Positions 1 to 9,140 of a DNA stretch of 64,000 bases are shown one piece after another; the first letter of the stretch is position 1; the number at the start of each line of letters is the position of its first letter. The position numbers were made by a program, and so were the translations under genes. The stretch spans positions 62,001 to 126,000 of the forward strand of contig NZ_QPIX01000002.1 in NCBI RefSeq assembly GCF_003337715.1, read 5' to 3'. Source of the stretch: Ciceribacter lividus. GTDB taxonomy: Bacteria > Pseudomonadota > Alphaproteobacteria > Rhizobiales > Rhizobiaceae. The notes under the pieces are model-generated. The model searched no databases, had not been told where the DNA came from, and saw nothing but the letters and a program-made list of their open reading frames with translations.

Positions 1-1026
1 CATTATGCCATGGCGGCGGCGAAGGAGGCGCTGGACCAGGCCGGCTGGCATCCGGAAGACCCGGCGGACGGCATGCGCACGGCGACCATCATCGGCACCG
101 GCGTCGGCGGCGTGCCTGCGATCACCGCGGCGACGGAACTGATCCGCACCTCCGGCACGCGGCGCCTTTCCCCTTTCGTCGTTCCCTCCTTCCTGCCCAA
201 TCTCGCGACCGGGCAGGTTTCCATCCGCTTCGGCTTTCACGGTCCGTCAGGGGCTCCGGTTACGGCCTGCGCCGCCTCCGCGCAGGCGATCGGCGATGCC
301 ATGCGCCTGATCCGCAGCGGCGAGGCCGACATTGCACTCTGCGGCGGCACGGAAGCCTGCGTGGACCCGGTCGCGATCGGCGGCTTTACCGCGGCAAAGG
401 CGCTCTCCTTCGGCTTCAACGATGAACCGCATCGCGCCTCCCGCCCGTTCGATGCGCATCATGACGGCTTCGTCCTGTCCGAGGGGGCCGCCATGCTGGT
501 GATCGAGCGGCTCGGCCATGCCGAGGCGCGCGGCGCCCGTCCGCTGGCGGTGTTGTCCGGTTACGGCACCACCACCGACGCCCACCACGTCACGGCGGGC
601 TGGCCCGACGGGCGCGAGGCGGCCCGGGCGATGGAGCTGGCGCTTGCCGCGGCAGGGCTCGCGCCGGAGAAGATCGGTTACGTCAACGCGCACGCAACAT
701 CGACGCCGGTTGGTGACGCGGCGGAACTGGCAGCCCTGGAAAGGGTCTTCGGACCGAGTGGCGGCGGCGTTGCCGTCAGTTCGACCAAATCGGCGACGGG
801 GCACATGCTCGGAGCGGCCGGCGCGATCGAGGCGGTCTTCTCGATCCTCGCGATCCGCGACGGCTTGCTGCCGGCGGGCCTCAATATCGAGGAGCCGGCG
901 CCCGAGGCGGAAGGTTTCAACCTGCTGCGCGGCAAGGCGTCGCCGGTTCGGGTCGACCATGTCCTGTCGAACGCCTTCGGCTTCGGCGGGGTGAATGCCG
1001 CCCTGGTGTTCAGTCGCTTCGCATGA
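1..1026 (+). CDS. Beta-ketoacyl-ACP synthase II-like condensing enzyme (5' end cut by window)
   Basis: Condenses malonyl-ACP with an acyl-ACP in cytoplasmic fatty acid elongation. The reading frame is open from the first base (His-Tyr-Ala before the Met at 10), so the N-terminus lies outside the window. The thiolase-fold landmarks are visible: the nucleophile Cys in TACAASAQAIG, the first catalytic His in NAHATSTPVGD, and the second in KSATGHMLGAAGA, followed by the Gly-rich NAFGFGGVNA end. The Cys-His-His triad marks a KAS I/II enzyme rather than KAS III. Rhizobia carry several FabF paralogues, including ones for very-long-chain lipid A acyl chains, so I do not assign which one this is. A hairpin follows the stop and separates it from the convergent gcdH. 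Confidence 0.9.
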   Translation, partial: HYAMAAAKEALDQAGWHPEDPADGMRTATIIGTGVGGVPAITAATELIRTSGTRRLSPFVVPSFLPNLATGQVSIRFGFHGPSGAPVTACAASAQAIGDAMRLIRSGEADIALCGGTEACVDPVAIGGFTAAKALSFGFNDEPHRASRPFDAHHDGFVLSEGAAMLVIERLGHAEARGARPLAVLSGYGTTTDAHHVTAGWPDGREAARAMELALAAAGLAPEKIGYVNAHATSTPVGDAAELAALERVFGPSGGGVAVSSTKSATGHMLGAAGAIEAVFSILAIRDGLLPAGLNIEEPAPEAEGFNLLRGKASPVRVDHVLSNAFGFGGVNAALVFSRFA

Positions 1027-1040
1027 CGCCTAAAGAAAGA

Positions 1041-1064
1041 GCCGCGCCGGTCGCCCGGCACGGC
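1041..1064. terminator. Probable bidirectional terminator between fabF-like gene and gcdH
   Basis: A G+C-rich stem (GCCGcGCCGG / CCGGCaCGGC, one mismatch) is followed by TTCTCTT on the plus strand and by TCTTTCTTT on the minus strand. It sits between two convergent genes and so could end both transcripts. Confidence 0.6.
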
Positions 1065-1093
1065 TTCTCTTGAGTCGGGAACGTCGCCGAGGC

Positions 1094-2317
1094 TTACTGG
1101 AACGCCTGCAGGCCGGTCTGGGCGCGGCCGAGGATCAGCGCATGGATGTCGTGCGTGCCCTCATAGGTGTTGACGGCTTCCAGGTTCATGACGTGGCGGA
1201 TGACGCCGTATTCGTCCGAAACGCCGTTACCGCCGTGCATGTCGCGAGCGACGCGGGCGATGTCGAGCGCCTTGCCGCAATTGTTGCGCTTCATCATCGA
1301 GATGAGTTCGGCGGGTGCGCGATGCTCGTCGAAGAGGCGTCCGAGGCGCAGAACGCCCTGAAGTCCGAGGGCGATCTCGGTCTCCATGTCGGCGAGCTTC
1401 TTCTGGACGAGCTGGGTGGCGGCGAGCGGCTTGCCGAACTGCTTGCGGTCGAGCGTATACTGTCGCGCGGCGTGCCAGCAGAATTCGGCGGCACCCAGCG
1501 CACCCCAGGCGATGCCGTAGCGGGCGCGGTTGAGGCAGCCGAACGGGCCGGCGAGACCGGCGACGTGCGGCAGCAGGTTTTCGTCGGGAACGAAGACCTC
1601 GTCCATCTGGATCATGCCGGTGACGGAGGCGCGCAGCGAGAACTTGCCCTCGATCTTCGGTGTCTCGAAGCCCTTCATCCCGCGTTCGAGGATGAAGCCC
1701 TTGATCTTGCCGTCATGGGCGTCGGACTTCGCCCACACCACCGCGACATCGGCGATCGGCGAATTGGTGATCCAGTTCTTGGCGCCGGAGACGAGATAGC
1801 CGCCGTCGACCTTCTTCGCGCGGGTGATCATCGAGCCCGGATCGGAGCCGTGGTCGGGCTCGGTGAGGCCGAAGCAGCCGACCCACTCGCCGCTTGCGAG
1901 CTTCGGCAGGTACTTGGCGCGCTGTTCGTCGGTGCCGTAGGCGAAGATCGGGTGCATGACGAGCGACGACTGTACCGACATGGCGGAGCGATAGCCCGAA
2001 TCGACGCGCTCGACCTCGCGGGCGACGAGCCCGTAGGAGACGTAATTGGCGCCGACGCCGCCGAACTCCTCCGGAATGGTCGGGCCGAGCAGACCCAGTT
2101 CACCCATCTCGCTCATGATCTCGCGATGGAAGACCTCGTGGCGGTTGGCCTCGGTCACGCGGCTCGCGAGCTTGTCCTGGCAGTAGGCGCGCGCGGTGTC
2201 GCGGATCATACGCTCTTCGTCGGTCAACTGCTCCTCGAGGAGGAAGGGGTCGTCCCAGACGAAGGCGGCCATCTTGGCGCGTGCCTGTTCCGGAGTTGCT
2301 GGATGGTGGTCTGTCAT
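1094..2317 (-). CDS. gcdH: Glutaryl-CoA dehydrogenase
   Basis: FAD enzyme of the acyl-CoA dehydrogenase family. It oxidises and decarboxylates glutaryl-CoA to crotonyl-CoA in lysine and tryptophan breakdown. The 407-residue product has the usual length. Visible landmarks are [16 protein letters not shown] for FAD and substrate binding, [13 protein letters not shown], and near the C-terminus [19 protein letters not shown], whose Glu is the catalytic base and whose wording is typical of GCDH rather than short-chain enzymes. The start at 2317 ([11 protein letters not shown]) was chosen because AGGGACGG lies about 7 nt upstream; the open frame runs on to 2443 without any family resemblance. It is convergent with the fabF-like gene. 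Confidence 0.93.
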   Translation of the reverse strand: MTDHHPATPEQARAKMAAFVWDDPFLLEEQLTDEERMIRDTARAYCQDKLASRVTEANRHEVFHREIMSEMGELGLLGPTIPEEFGGVGANYVSYGLVAREVERVDSGYRSAMSVQSSLVMHPIFAYGTDEQRAKYLPKLASGEWVGCFGLTEPDHGSDPGSMITRAKKVDGGYLVSGAKNWITNSPIADVAVVWAKSDAHDGKIKGFILERGMKGFETPKIEGKFSLRASVTGMIQMDEVFVPDENLLPHVAGLAGPFGCLNRARYGIAWGALGAAEFCWHAARQYTLDRKQFGKPLAATQLVQKKLADMETEIALGLQGVLRLGRLFDEHRAPAELISMMKRNNCGKALDIARVARDMHGGNGVSDEYGVIRHVMNLEAVNTYEGTHDIHALILGRAQTGLQAFQ

Positions 2318-2439
2318 GTCGCCGTCCCTGCATGAATTCAACGGATTTTGGCCTATTGCTACATCACCTTTCGTGGAAGGAAAAGCCTTAAATTTGCGGC
2401 GATTAGCCAAAATCGTTTGAATTTTATGAGCGCATGATG

Positions 2440-2458
2440 TCATTCCATGGCGGAATGA
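2440..2458. promoter_or_regulatory. Short palindrome upstream of gcdH
   Basis: TCATTCC and GGAATGA form a perfect 7-bp inverted repeat around ATGGC, about 120 nt upstream of the gcdH start. The position would suit an operator, but no regulator gene is adjacent. Low confidence. Confidence 0.25.
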
Positions 2459-2483
2459 GTTTGATCAATCCCTTGAGATGAAA

Positions 2484-2520
2484 CGAAAAAGGCCCGACAC
2501 CTCTCGCGAGGTGCCGGGCC
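2484..2520 (-). terminator. Rho-independent terminator of the RTX gene
   Basis: On the minus strand a long stem (GGCCCGGCACCTC / GAGGTGTCGGGCC with one mismatch) is followed directly by TTTTTCG. It lies 20 nt past the RTX stop codon and fits a classical intrinsic terminator. Confidence 0.85.
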
Positions 2521-2540
2521 TTCGCTTCATCCCTGGTGGA

Positions 2541-3575
2541 TCAGAGATAGAAATCGCTCGCATACATGCGGGTCAATCCGGAGACCCCGACCTGGAAGTC
2601 GGCGACGCCGTCCCCGTTCACGTCGCCGGAGAGCACGCCGCCGGAGAACCGCAGTTCGCCCTCGGTGTGGCTGAAGGCGGCCGTGCCGATGAAGTCGAAG
2701 GTCTGGTTGCCTGTATGGTGGGTGTCGGCGTCGATCGAACGAAGGTCGATCTTGTCGCCCTCGCTGCGATGGAAGTCGCTGACGACGTCGCGATAGGCGC
2801 CGACGCGGGTGTCGGTGATCTTGGTGAAATGGAAGGTGTCGGCGCCGGTGCCGCCGGTCATGGCATCGTAGCCGGCATCCCCGTAGATCCGGTCGTTGCC
2901 CGAACCGCCGTCGATGCGGTCGTTGCCGTTGCCACCCAGCAGGATGTCGTTGCCGCCGTAGCCGTTCAGAAGGTCATTGCCGTTGTCGCCCCAGAGCGTG
3001 TTGGCGACGCTCGAGCCGAGGATCGTGTCGGCATAACCGGTGCCGACGGCGTTCTCGATGCTGATCAGCGTTTCCGTTTCGTAGCCGGTGGCGGTGGCAT
3101 AGCCGTTGCCGAGATCGATCTTGATGCCGTAGCCCCTGAGGTCGGCGTCTCCGTCCTGGATCTTGTAGCTGATCAGGTCGGTGCCGGTGCCGCCGTGGAA
3201 GGTGTTCTCCCAGCCGACGGAGTAGAAGCGGTCGTTGCCGGCCTCGCCGTTATAGATGCTCTGGTAGGTGTAGACCTGGATCGCGTCATTGCCATCGCCG
3301 GCGTTCACCTGGTCGACGTAATCCGCCGCAGTCGAGAAGCCGGTGCCGATATAGACGTCGTCACCCGTGCCGAGATAGATGCGGTTGCCGCCCTCGAAGG
3401 TGTTCTCGACGCGGTCGTTGCCGCTGCCGGCGTTCACATAGTTGAAGCCGCCATAGTTGCCGCCCAGGTTCAGGTAGATCCGGTCGTTGCCGCCATAGGC
3501 GTAGATGTTCACGTATGGGTAGCCGTCCTGATAGATGACGTCGTTGTAGCTCGTGCCGTAGATGTTGGTTGCCAT
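2541..3575 (-). CDS. Secreted RTX calcium-binding repeat protein
   Basis: A 344-residue protein with glycine- and aspartate-rich nonapeptides of the GGxGxDxΦx type. They are degenerate in the first half and regular around GGNGNDRIDGGSGNDRIYG (roughly residues 215-250). A serralysin-type C-terminal module follows (ADTFHFTKITD, DVVSDFHRSEGDKIDL), then a closing segment ending DFYL. Such proteins bind Ca2+ and leave through type I secretion using an uncleaved C-terminal signal; no N-terminal signal peptide is seen. No HExxH zinc-protease motif or lipase GxSxG motif is visible, so this looks like a repeat-only RTX protein. The start at 3575 has GGAGGTA 5-6 nt upstream. No T1SS genes are adjacent. 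Confidence 0.88.
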   Translation of the reverse strand: MATNIYGTSYNDVIYQDGYPYVNIYAYGGNDRIYLNLGGNYGGFNYVNAGSGNDRVENTFEGGNRIYLGTGDDVYIGTGFSTAADYVDQVNAGDGNDAIQVYTYQSIYNGEAGNDRFYSVGWENTFHGGTGTDLISYKIQDGDADLRGYGIKIDLGNGYATATGYETETLISIENAVGTGYADTILGSSVANTLWGDNGNDLLNGYGGNDILLGGNGNDRIDGGSGNDRIYGDAGYDAMTGGTGADTFHFTKITDTRVGAYRDVVSDFHRSEGDKIDLRSIDADTHHTGNQTFDFIGTAAFSHTEGELRFSGGVLSGDVNGDGVADFQVGVSGLTRMYASDFYL

Positions 3576-3774
3576 CGGGATACCTCCTGGATGCAGGCTT
3601 GGCAGGGATAGTCGCCCCGCATGGCTGAATGCAGGCTGAACGGCGGAATTGTCGGGGCACGGCCGCTGCTTGCTTGACGGCCCTGCGGCTTTGGCGGTAC
3701 CCCTTGAAACCATTCCTTCTGCCGGTGCGCCGGCGACCTTCCACGCCATTTTTCGGATTTTGCAGGAGAGCAAC

Positions 3775-4992
3775 GTGACGGGCAGACTGGTCATCGTCGG
3801 GGCAGGTCAGGCAGGATTTGCCGTCGCCGCCAAGCTCCGGATACTGAAGGACATGCGGCCGATCACCATCCTCGGCGCGGAGGACTGCCTTCCCTACCAG
3901 CGCCCGCCGCTTTCCAAGAAATACCTGCTGGGCGAGATGACCTTCGACCGGCTGCTGTTCCGTCCCGAAAACTGGTTCGCCGAGAACGCGGTCGAGATCC
4001 GGTTGTCGACGCCGGTCGAGGAGATCGTCCGCGATGAGAAGGTCGTGCGTCTCTTCGACGGTAATGCGATCCCCTACGAGACGCTGGTGCTGGCGACCGG
4101 CGCGACGCCGCGACGGCTGCCGGCGGCGATCGGCGGCGATCTCGACGGCGTCTATACCGTTCGCGACCGCAAGGATGCGGACAGGATGGCCGGAGAGATG
4201 AAAGAGGGGCGACGGCTTCTCATCATCGGCGGCGGCTATATCGGCCTCGAGGCGGCGGCTGTTGCCCGCAAGCTCGGCGTCGAGGTCACGCTGATCGAAA
4301 TGGCCGACCGCATCCTGCAGCGCGTCGCCGCGAAGGAGACAGCGGACGCCATGCGCGCCATCCACCGGAAGAACGGCGTCGACATTCGCGAGAAGACCGG
4401 CCTCGGGCGCCTGATCGGTGACGCGGGCAGGGTCAAGGGGGCCGAGCTGTCCGACGGTTCGGTGCTCGACGTCGATTTCGTGATCGTCGGCATCGGCGTG
4501 ACGCCGAACGACCGGCTGGCCGTCGATGCCGGTCTCGAGACTGCGGGCGGCATCGTTGTCGATGCGTTTGCCCGCACCTCCGATCCGTCGATCTATGCGG
4601 CCGGTGACTGTACGGTCTTCACCTGGAGGGGCGCGCAGGTGCGGCTCGAATCGGTCCAGAACGCCGTCGACCAGGCGGAGGCGGCCGCTGCCGTCATCGC
4701 CGGCGGCTCCGATCCCTACGATCCGAAGCCGTGGTTCTGGTCGGACCAGTATGACGTCAAGCTGCAGATCGCCGGCTTCAATATGGGCTATGACGAAACC
4801 GTGGTGCGGCCCGGTGCCCGCGAGGAAAGCCTCTCCGTCTGGTATTATAAAGAGAGACAATTGATCGCCGTCGACGCGATCAACGACGCCAAGGCTTATG
4901 TGACCGGCAAGAAGCTGCTGGAACTCGGCCGTAACGCCGACAAGGTGGCGGTCATCGATCCCGCCTTCGATCTCAAGACACTGCTTTCCTGA
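3775..4992 (+). CDS. FAD-dependent NAD(P)H:ferredoxin reductase-like oxidoreductase
   Basis: A pyridine-nucleotide flavoprotein of the rhodocoxin/putidaredoxin reductase type, 405 residues. The FAD-binding GxGxxG is at the N-terminus (IVGAGQAGFAVAAKL), the NAD(P)H-binding motif follows at mid-protein (IIGGGYIGLEAAA), and IYAAGDC contacts FAD. The C-terminal reductase domain contains PKPWFWSDQYDVKLQIAG. It would pass electrons from NAD(P)H to a [2Fe-2S] ferredoxin serving an oxygenase, but no ferredoxin or oxygenase gene is adjacent, so the partner is unknown. The GTG start at 3775 is preferred because AGGAGAG ends 4 nt upstream. The aldolase gene starts 9 nt after the stop, suggesting one transcript. 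Confidence 0.85.
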   Translation: MTGRLVIVGAGQAGFAVAAKLRILKDMRPITILGAEDCLPYQRPPLSKKYLLGEMTFDRLLFRPENWFAENAVEIRLSTPVEEIVRDEKVVRLFDGNAIPYETLVLATGATPRRLPAAIGGDLDGVYTVRDRKDADRMAGEMKEGRRLLIIGGGYIGLEAAAVARKLGVEVTLIEMADRILQRVAAKETADAMRAIHRKNGVDIREKTGLGRLIGDAGRVKGAELSDGSVLDVDFVIVGIGVTPNDRLAVDAGLETAGGIVVDAFARTSDPSIYAAGDCTVFTWRGAQVRLESVQNAVDQAEAAAAVIAGGSDPYDPKPWFWSDQYDVKLQIAGFNMGYDETVVRPGAREESLSVWYYKERQLIAVDAINDAKAYVTGKKLLELGRNADKVAVIDPAFDLKTLLS

Positions 4993-5001
4993 GGGGAACC
5001 G

Positions 5002-5811
5002 ATGGCTGTCCGTGAAAACCTGTTCAAGAGGGCAATCCGCGAAGGCCGGCCGCAGATCGGCCTCTGGCTCGACATGGCCGATGCGCTTGCCGCCGAGATC
5101 GCCGGTCACGCTGGCTTCGACTGGCTGGTGATCGACGGGGAGCACGGCCCGAACGATCTGCGCAGCATTCTCGCCCAGCTTCAGGCGCTCTCGTCATCCT
5201 CCGCCGAGCCGGTGGTGCGCGCGCCGGTCGGTGAAACCTGGATGATCAAGCAGTTGCTCGACATCGGGGCGCGAACCTTGCTGATTCCGATGGTCGATTC
5301 GGCCGAACAGGCGCGGGAACTGGTGCGCGCCGTCCGCTATCCACCGCATGGCGTGCGCGGCGTCGGGGCGGCCGTTGCCCGCGCCTCGGCCTTCAACACC
5401 ATTCCCGACTATGCCGACACGGCCTCCGACGGCATCTGCCTTCTCGTCCAGGCGGAAAGCCGGGCGGCGATTGCGGATCTTGAAAACATCGCCGCCGTGG
5501 ACGGGGTCGACGGCGTCTTCATCGGGCCGGCCGATCTCGCCGCCGACATGGGCTTCCTCGGCCGGATGGACGCGCCGGAGGTGCAGTCGGTGATCGAAAG
5601 CGCGATCGCCACCATCGTGAAGGCCGGCAAGGCCGCCGGCATCCTGACCTTCAGCGAGGAGCTCAACCGCCGCTATATCACGCTCGGCGCGAGCTATGTC
5701 GCCGTCGGGGCCGACGTCACCGAGTTCTCCGGCGCGCTGCGCACCCTGCGGTCGCGCTATCGCGACGGCGAGGGGGCGAAGACCGTCACTTCCTCGCGGC
5801 CGGGTTACTGA
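5002..5811 (+). CDS. HpcH/HpaI-family aldolase
   Basis: Class II pyruvate aldolase of 269 residues. It cleaves 4-hydroxy-2-oxo acids, such as 4-hydroxy-2-oxoheptanedioate or 2-keto-3-deoxy sugar acids, to pyruvate and an aldehyde. Visible family residues are the general-base His in IDGEHGPNDLRS, the Arg in VVRAPVG, the metal-binding Glu in VQAESRAAIADLENI and the Asp in GPADLAADMG. The start at 5002 has GAGGGGAACC just upstream. It follows the reductase gene by 9 nt. The substrate cannot be fixed from sequence, and no other homoprotocatechuate genes are nearby, so a role in sugar-acid breakdown is as likely as hpaI proper. Confidence 0.85.
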   Translation: MAVRENLFKRAIREGRPQIGLWLDMADALAAEIAGHAGFDWLVIDGEHGPNDLRSILAQLQALSSSSAEPVVRAPVGETWMIKQLLDIGARTLLIPMVDSAEQARELVRAVRYPPHGVRGVGAAVARASAFNTIPDYADTASDGICLLVQAESRAAIADLENIAAVDGVDGVFIGPADLAADMGFLGRMDAPEVQSVIESAIATIVKAGKAAGILTFSEELNRRYITLGASYVAVGADVTEFSGALRTLRSRYRDGEGAKTVTSSRPGY

Positions 5812-5965
5812 CGCAGCGAACGAAGGCCGCGACAGGAAGCCGGACGGCGAGGAGCCGCAATCTCGTGCACCTTTGCGGTGCGCTCTTCGGGATATCTGCG
5901 AGTTTGGAAAGAAGGCGTGCCCTGGCGGGCTGACGATGGCGCTGCGGAAGGGATTTCCGCGGCGA

Positions 5966-6913
5966 TTACTTGCCGGAAGCCGCACGCTCCAGGATCGGAA
6001 CGCACATGTCGAGGTCATGCGAGGCGAGGTGCGCATAGCGCATGGTCATCTGCAGGGTCTGGTGGCCGAGCCACATCTGGACGCGGCGGATGTCGATGCC
6101 GCCCTGCACGAGGCGCGAGGCGCAGGTGTGGCGCAGGATGTGCGGAACGACGTCCTTGTCGTCGCCGAGACCGATCACGTCCTTCGCCTGGTGCCAGGCG
6201 ATGCGGAAGCGTTGCTGGTCGATGTCGCTGAACGGGCCCGGCTTGCGCTTGTCCGAGGCGGCGATCGCCTTCGCGGCACGATGGGTGAGGGGAACCGAGC
6301 GGCTGCGCCCGGACTTGGTGACCCAGAAGGTGACGCGGCTTTCGGTGATGTCGCCCCAGCGCAGGTCGAGGCCTTCGCTCAGGCGCGCACCGGTATCGAC
6401 CAGGAAGATGCAGAAGCGTTGATAGAGTTCGGAATGCGACCGGATTTCGTTGAACAGCGCGATCTCTTCCTCTCCGTCGAGGAAACGGATGCGTCCGGCC
6501 TTTTCTTTCTGCCGCTTGAACTCCGGCAGACTGTGTATGTCGCCCATCTTGTACGCCTTTCGCAGTAGTTTGCTTAAGGCCGCCATCTTGCGGTTGATGG
6601 TGGCATTGCTGTTACCGCGCTTGCGCAACTTACCAATCAGTTGGTCGAGCATTTCCTGGGAGAAGGAGGAAAAGCTCGGATTATCCAGAAGATCGTGAAG
6701 CTCACTAATGAAATTGGTGACATTGTATTTATGGCTGCCGTTGAGCCAGAGGAGGTCGCCATACTTGCCGAACATGGCTCGCAGCGAGGTCTCCTTCACC
6801 TCCATCGGCGTATTGAGGCGATACTGGTAGTGAACAAGATAGGACGGCAGCTCGACCTGCTGATCGAAATCCAGTGTCTTCGTCTCCGCCTTGCTCACGC
6901 TCACATTCCTCAA
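5966..6913 (-). CDS. Tyrosine recombinase (phage-type integrase)
   Basis: A 315-residue site-specific recombinase. The N-terminal part (about residues 1-130) resembles a SAM-like core-binding region. The C-terminal catalytic domain has the first Arg in DTGARLSEGLDLRWGD, a Lys-containing beta-hairpin (TKSGRSRSVPLT), the His-x-x-Arg in HILRHTCASRLV, the His in MWLGHQ and the nucleophilic Tyr in MTMRYAHL. The full R-K-H-R-H-Y set is present, so it should be active. No phage structural, relaxase or transposition genes surround it. It lies 270 bp past the end of the porin gene. It may be a remnant of an integrated element, or a resident recombinase acting on a nearby site. Confidence 0.9.
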   Translation of the reverse strand: MRNVSVSKAETKTLDFDQQVELPSYLVHYQYRLNTPMEVKETSLRAMFGKYGDLLWLNGSHKYNVTNFISELHDLLDNPSFSSFSQEMLDQLIGKLRKRGNSNATINRKMAALSKLLRKAYKMGDIHSLPEFKRQKEKAGRIRFLDGEEEIALFNEIRSHSELYQRFCIFLVDTGARLSEGLDLRWGDITESRVTFWVTKSGRSRSVPLTHRAAKAIAASDKRKPGPFSDIDQQRFRIAWHQAKDVIGLGDDKDVVPHILRHTCASRLVQGGIDIRRVQMWLGHQTLQMTMRYAHLASHDLDMCVPILERAASGK

Positions 6914-7130
6914 AAACGCAAAAAACCTTCGCCCCGCAAAAGTGCGGGCTCATAAAGTTATGCCTAAAATTTATCTTCAACAACCATGCAAATGCGCGGG
7001 GTACTCATTCCATGCCAATGCAGACTGTGGACTTATCCAGACCTCCTTCTCTCTTTCAGATATGATCTCTGATGCCGAAACCGCTGTGAACAAAGGAAAG
7101 ATCTTCAAACCCGACGCCTCCCACGACCGG

Positions 7131-7154
7131 GAAAGATCCGGCTCGAAAGCCGGA
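7131..7154 (-). terminator. Probable terminator of the first porin gene
   Basis: TCCGGCT and AGCCGGA form a perfect 7-bp stem with a four-base loop. Read on the minus strand it is followed by TCTTTCCC, just downstream of the porin stop at 7182. Confidence 0.6.
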
Positions 7155-7181
7155 CCTCAATTTCACGTGATCGCTTGACGA

Positions 7182-8219
7182 TCAGAACGAACGCTGCAGG
7201 CGGAAGAAGCCGTCCCAAACGCCGTCTACGCCGGCAGCATTGCTGTCGCTGTACTGAACCGAAACCTTGGCAGCGAGGCCGGAAGCGATTGCGTAGTCGA
7301 GGGTTACGCCAGCCTTCCAGGCGTCGTCACCGCTGAAGTTGTCAACGCCGATCAGGCCGTAGTTCCACCAGTACTGGACACCGGGGGTCAGGGTCAGCTT
7401 GTCGGTGAGTTTGGCAGCGTACGAAGCGGCAACAGTCCACTCCGCGAGGTCGTAGTAGGCATTCGCGCCGGACGACCAGATCGCGGCAACGCCAAGCGTG
7501 CCAGGGCCGACTTCAGCTTCGACGATACCGCGGATGGCACCGTTGTCAGCCGCGAAGTCGTAACCGCCGAGCAGGTAGGCGGTAACCGGGCCGAAGGTGG
7601 CCGAAACCTGGCCTTCGATACCGACACCGTCGGTACCGGCGTAGCTAACCGGCCAGCCACTGTAGGTGTCGGTCAGTTCGTCAACGAAGACGCCGACCTT
7701 GAAGGCGTCGGCAGCATATTCGTAACCGATCGAGTTGATCAGGTTCGAGCCGAGATCGTCGGTTTCACCGTTGAGGCCGCTATCCCAGTAGTTGTACATG
7801 TAGCCGACCTTGAAGCCGCCGACCGTGATGTAGGCTTCGTCGAGTTCAAAGGCGGAGTTGCTGTAGTCGCCATTACCCCAGGACTTGAACGCGAAGTAGG
7901 AACCGATCGTGCCAATTTCGGAGTCGTTCTTGGCCTCGATCGCGAGATAGCCACGGGTGCGGGCATCCATCGAGAACTCGTCGGTGCCGGCAGGAACGTT
8001 CGGGTCATTTTGCCAGTCGAGCTGAGCACGAACGTAGCCGCTGATCTTGAGGCAGGTTTCGGTGCCGGGGATGTAGAAGTAGCCGGTGCCGAAAGCGTCG
8101 CAAACGCGAACGTATTCCATCGGCTCGGGCTCGGCAGCAACGATAGCGTCGGCAGCCTGAGCGCCGGAAACTACTGCGAGAGCAGCAGCGGAGCCGAGAA
8201 GAAGGCTCTTGATGTTCAT
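7182..8219 (-). CDS. ropA: Outer-membrane porin, Omp_2/RopA type (copy 1)
   Basis: A 345-residue rhizobial porin that forms a general diffusion channel in the outer membrane. A signal peptide (MNIKSLLLGSAAALAVVSG, cut near AQA-AD) is followed by the VRVCDAFGTGYFYIPGTETC segment typical of the alphaproteobacterial Porin_2 family, then alternating beta strands. It ends with the C-terminal aromatic FRLQRSF, as expected for outer-membrane assembly. It is closely related to the porin at 9157-10143: signal peptide, central strands (LGSNLINSIGYEYAADAF) and C-terminus are nearly identical, while the stretches that would be surface loops differ. The first 61 codons are identical at the nucleotide level and inverted relative to that copy. 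RopA-type porins serve as phage receptors in Sinorhizobium. Confidence 0.93.
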   Translation of the reverse strand: MNIKSLLLGSAAALAVVSGAQAADAIVAAEPEPMEYVRVCDAFGTGYFYIPGTETCLKISGYVRAQLDWQNDPNVPAGTDEFSMDARTRGYLAIEAKNDSEIGTIGSYFAFKSWGNGDYSNSAFELDEAYITVGGFKVGYMYNYWDSGLNGETDDLGSNLINSIGYEYAADAFKVGVFVDELTDTYSGWPVSYAGTDGVGIEGQVSATFGPVTAYLLGGYDFAADNGAIRGIVEAEVGPGTLGVAAIWSSGANAYYDLAEWTVAASYAAKLTDKLTLTPGVQYWWNYGLIGVDNFSGDDAWKAGVTLDYAIASGLAAKVSVQYSDSNAAGVDGVWDGFFRLQRSF

Positions 8220-8235
8220 ATTGACCTCCAGTCAA
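8038..8235 (-). repeat. Left arm of 198-bp perfect inverted repeat (porin 5' ends)
   Basis: This segment, read on the minus strand, is identical base for base to 9141-9338. It covers 16 nt of leader and the first 61 codons of the porin. The leader TTGACTGGAGGTCAAT contains TTGAC/GTCAA arms around the Shine-Dalgarno bases TGGAG. Confidence 0.95.
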
Positions 8236-8807
8236 GTTTCGTATGGGTCTGGGTTCTTTGGCTGAAGGACAGCATTCCCTGCCCCATCCCCGTCGGTTTC
8301 AGAAGACGGACGATCCACCGCCTCGCTTCCGAGATTGAAAATACAAAACGCGACCGGTCATGCAATCACCAAACAGCCGAAAGGAAGATATCGCACCCCC
8401 CTTCCCAACGGGCTGTTGCCGAAAGGACACAAACCGACCCTCCGAGCCGCGCGCTTCTTTACCCCTTATTAAGAAAGTCCTTTCGTATGCGGCACTTAGC
8501 GATGCGCTTCGGGGAAGAGCTACCGCCGCCGATTGTCATGATTCTGCGGTTTTCCGCCGAAGAGAGAGAGGCTTTCCGGACTGGAGGCATGCCGATCGGG
8601 CGGCAGGGCTGTGCCAACTTGGCACGCCGACACGCCGGATCGGGGAGCAAAATCGGCTTTCGGTGGGATTTCGCGCCGAATCGTCCTGGCGCTCGGCCGG
8701 CCGATTCTCCGCTGGAGCAGCTCGTGGTCGTCGAAGCCTGCGGAAAATGTGAAATCCGGCGAAAAGGCCTTGCAATCGGACCCTTATGCAAATAATCAAG
8801 CCGCACC
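8236..8807. other. Non-coding spacer between porin copy 1 and tRNA-Ser
   Basis: 572 bases with no convincing gene. Open frames here (for example 8459-8806 minus) show no family resemblance or good ribosome site. It should hold the promoter of porin copy 1, reading leftward, and that of the tRNA, reading rightward. I cannot fix -35/-10 boxes with confidence. Confidence 0.5.
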
Positions 8808-8898
8808 GGAGAGGTGGCCGAGTGGTCGAAGGCGCTCCCCTGCTAAGGGAGTATACGTCAAAAGCGTATCGAGGGTTCGAATCCCTTCCTCTCCGCCA
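8808..8898 (+). tRNA. tRNA-Ser(GCU)
   Basis: A 91-nt type II tRNA with encoded CCA. The acceptor stem GGAGAGG (8808-8814) pairs with CCTCTCC (8888-8894), with G as discriminator. The anticodon stem CTCCC/GGGAG encloses CTGCTAA, giving anticodon GCT at 8842-8844, which reads AGC/AGU serine codons. The long variable arm (TATACGT..AGCGTAT) is typical of serine tRNAs, and the T arm is GAGGGTTCGAATCCCTT. It lies between the two inverted porin genes. Confidence 0.97.
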
Positions 8899-9140
8899 TT
8901 TCTGGCTGGCATCGACACCGACGCCCCACAAGGCACACTCCATCCTCACCGTTTTTCTTTGACCGAAGCGCCAGTGGAGCATCGTCTCGAGCGTCCGTGA
9001 TGTCGCGCATTTCACGCACCAGACGTCATCGAAAACTGCGCCGAACGTCGCGTCGTCGCCTGTGCGGCAGGTTGTCATTTCATGTAAGTTATTGAATATA
9101 AACAAAATTGCACCAGACTTGTTATGACCTCCCCTTAAAA

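Noticed and set aside
1070..2335. 421-codon plus-strand frame opposite gcdH
   Set aside because: It is antisense to a clear acyl-CoA dehydrogenase; its composition is Val/Ala/Asp/Gly-rich with no motif, typical of a high-G+C shadow frame.
5812..7181. Prophage or ICE around the recombinase
   Set aside because: No structural, relaxase, repressor or excisionase gene is visible on either side.
8870..8900. tRNA-Ser 3' end as attachment site for the nearby integrase
   Set aside because: I could not find a second copy of the tRNA end anywhere in the window, and the integrase is not adjacent to the tRNA.
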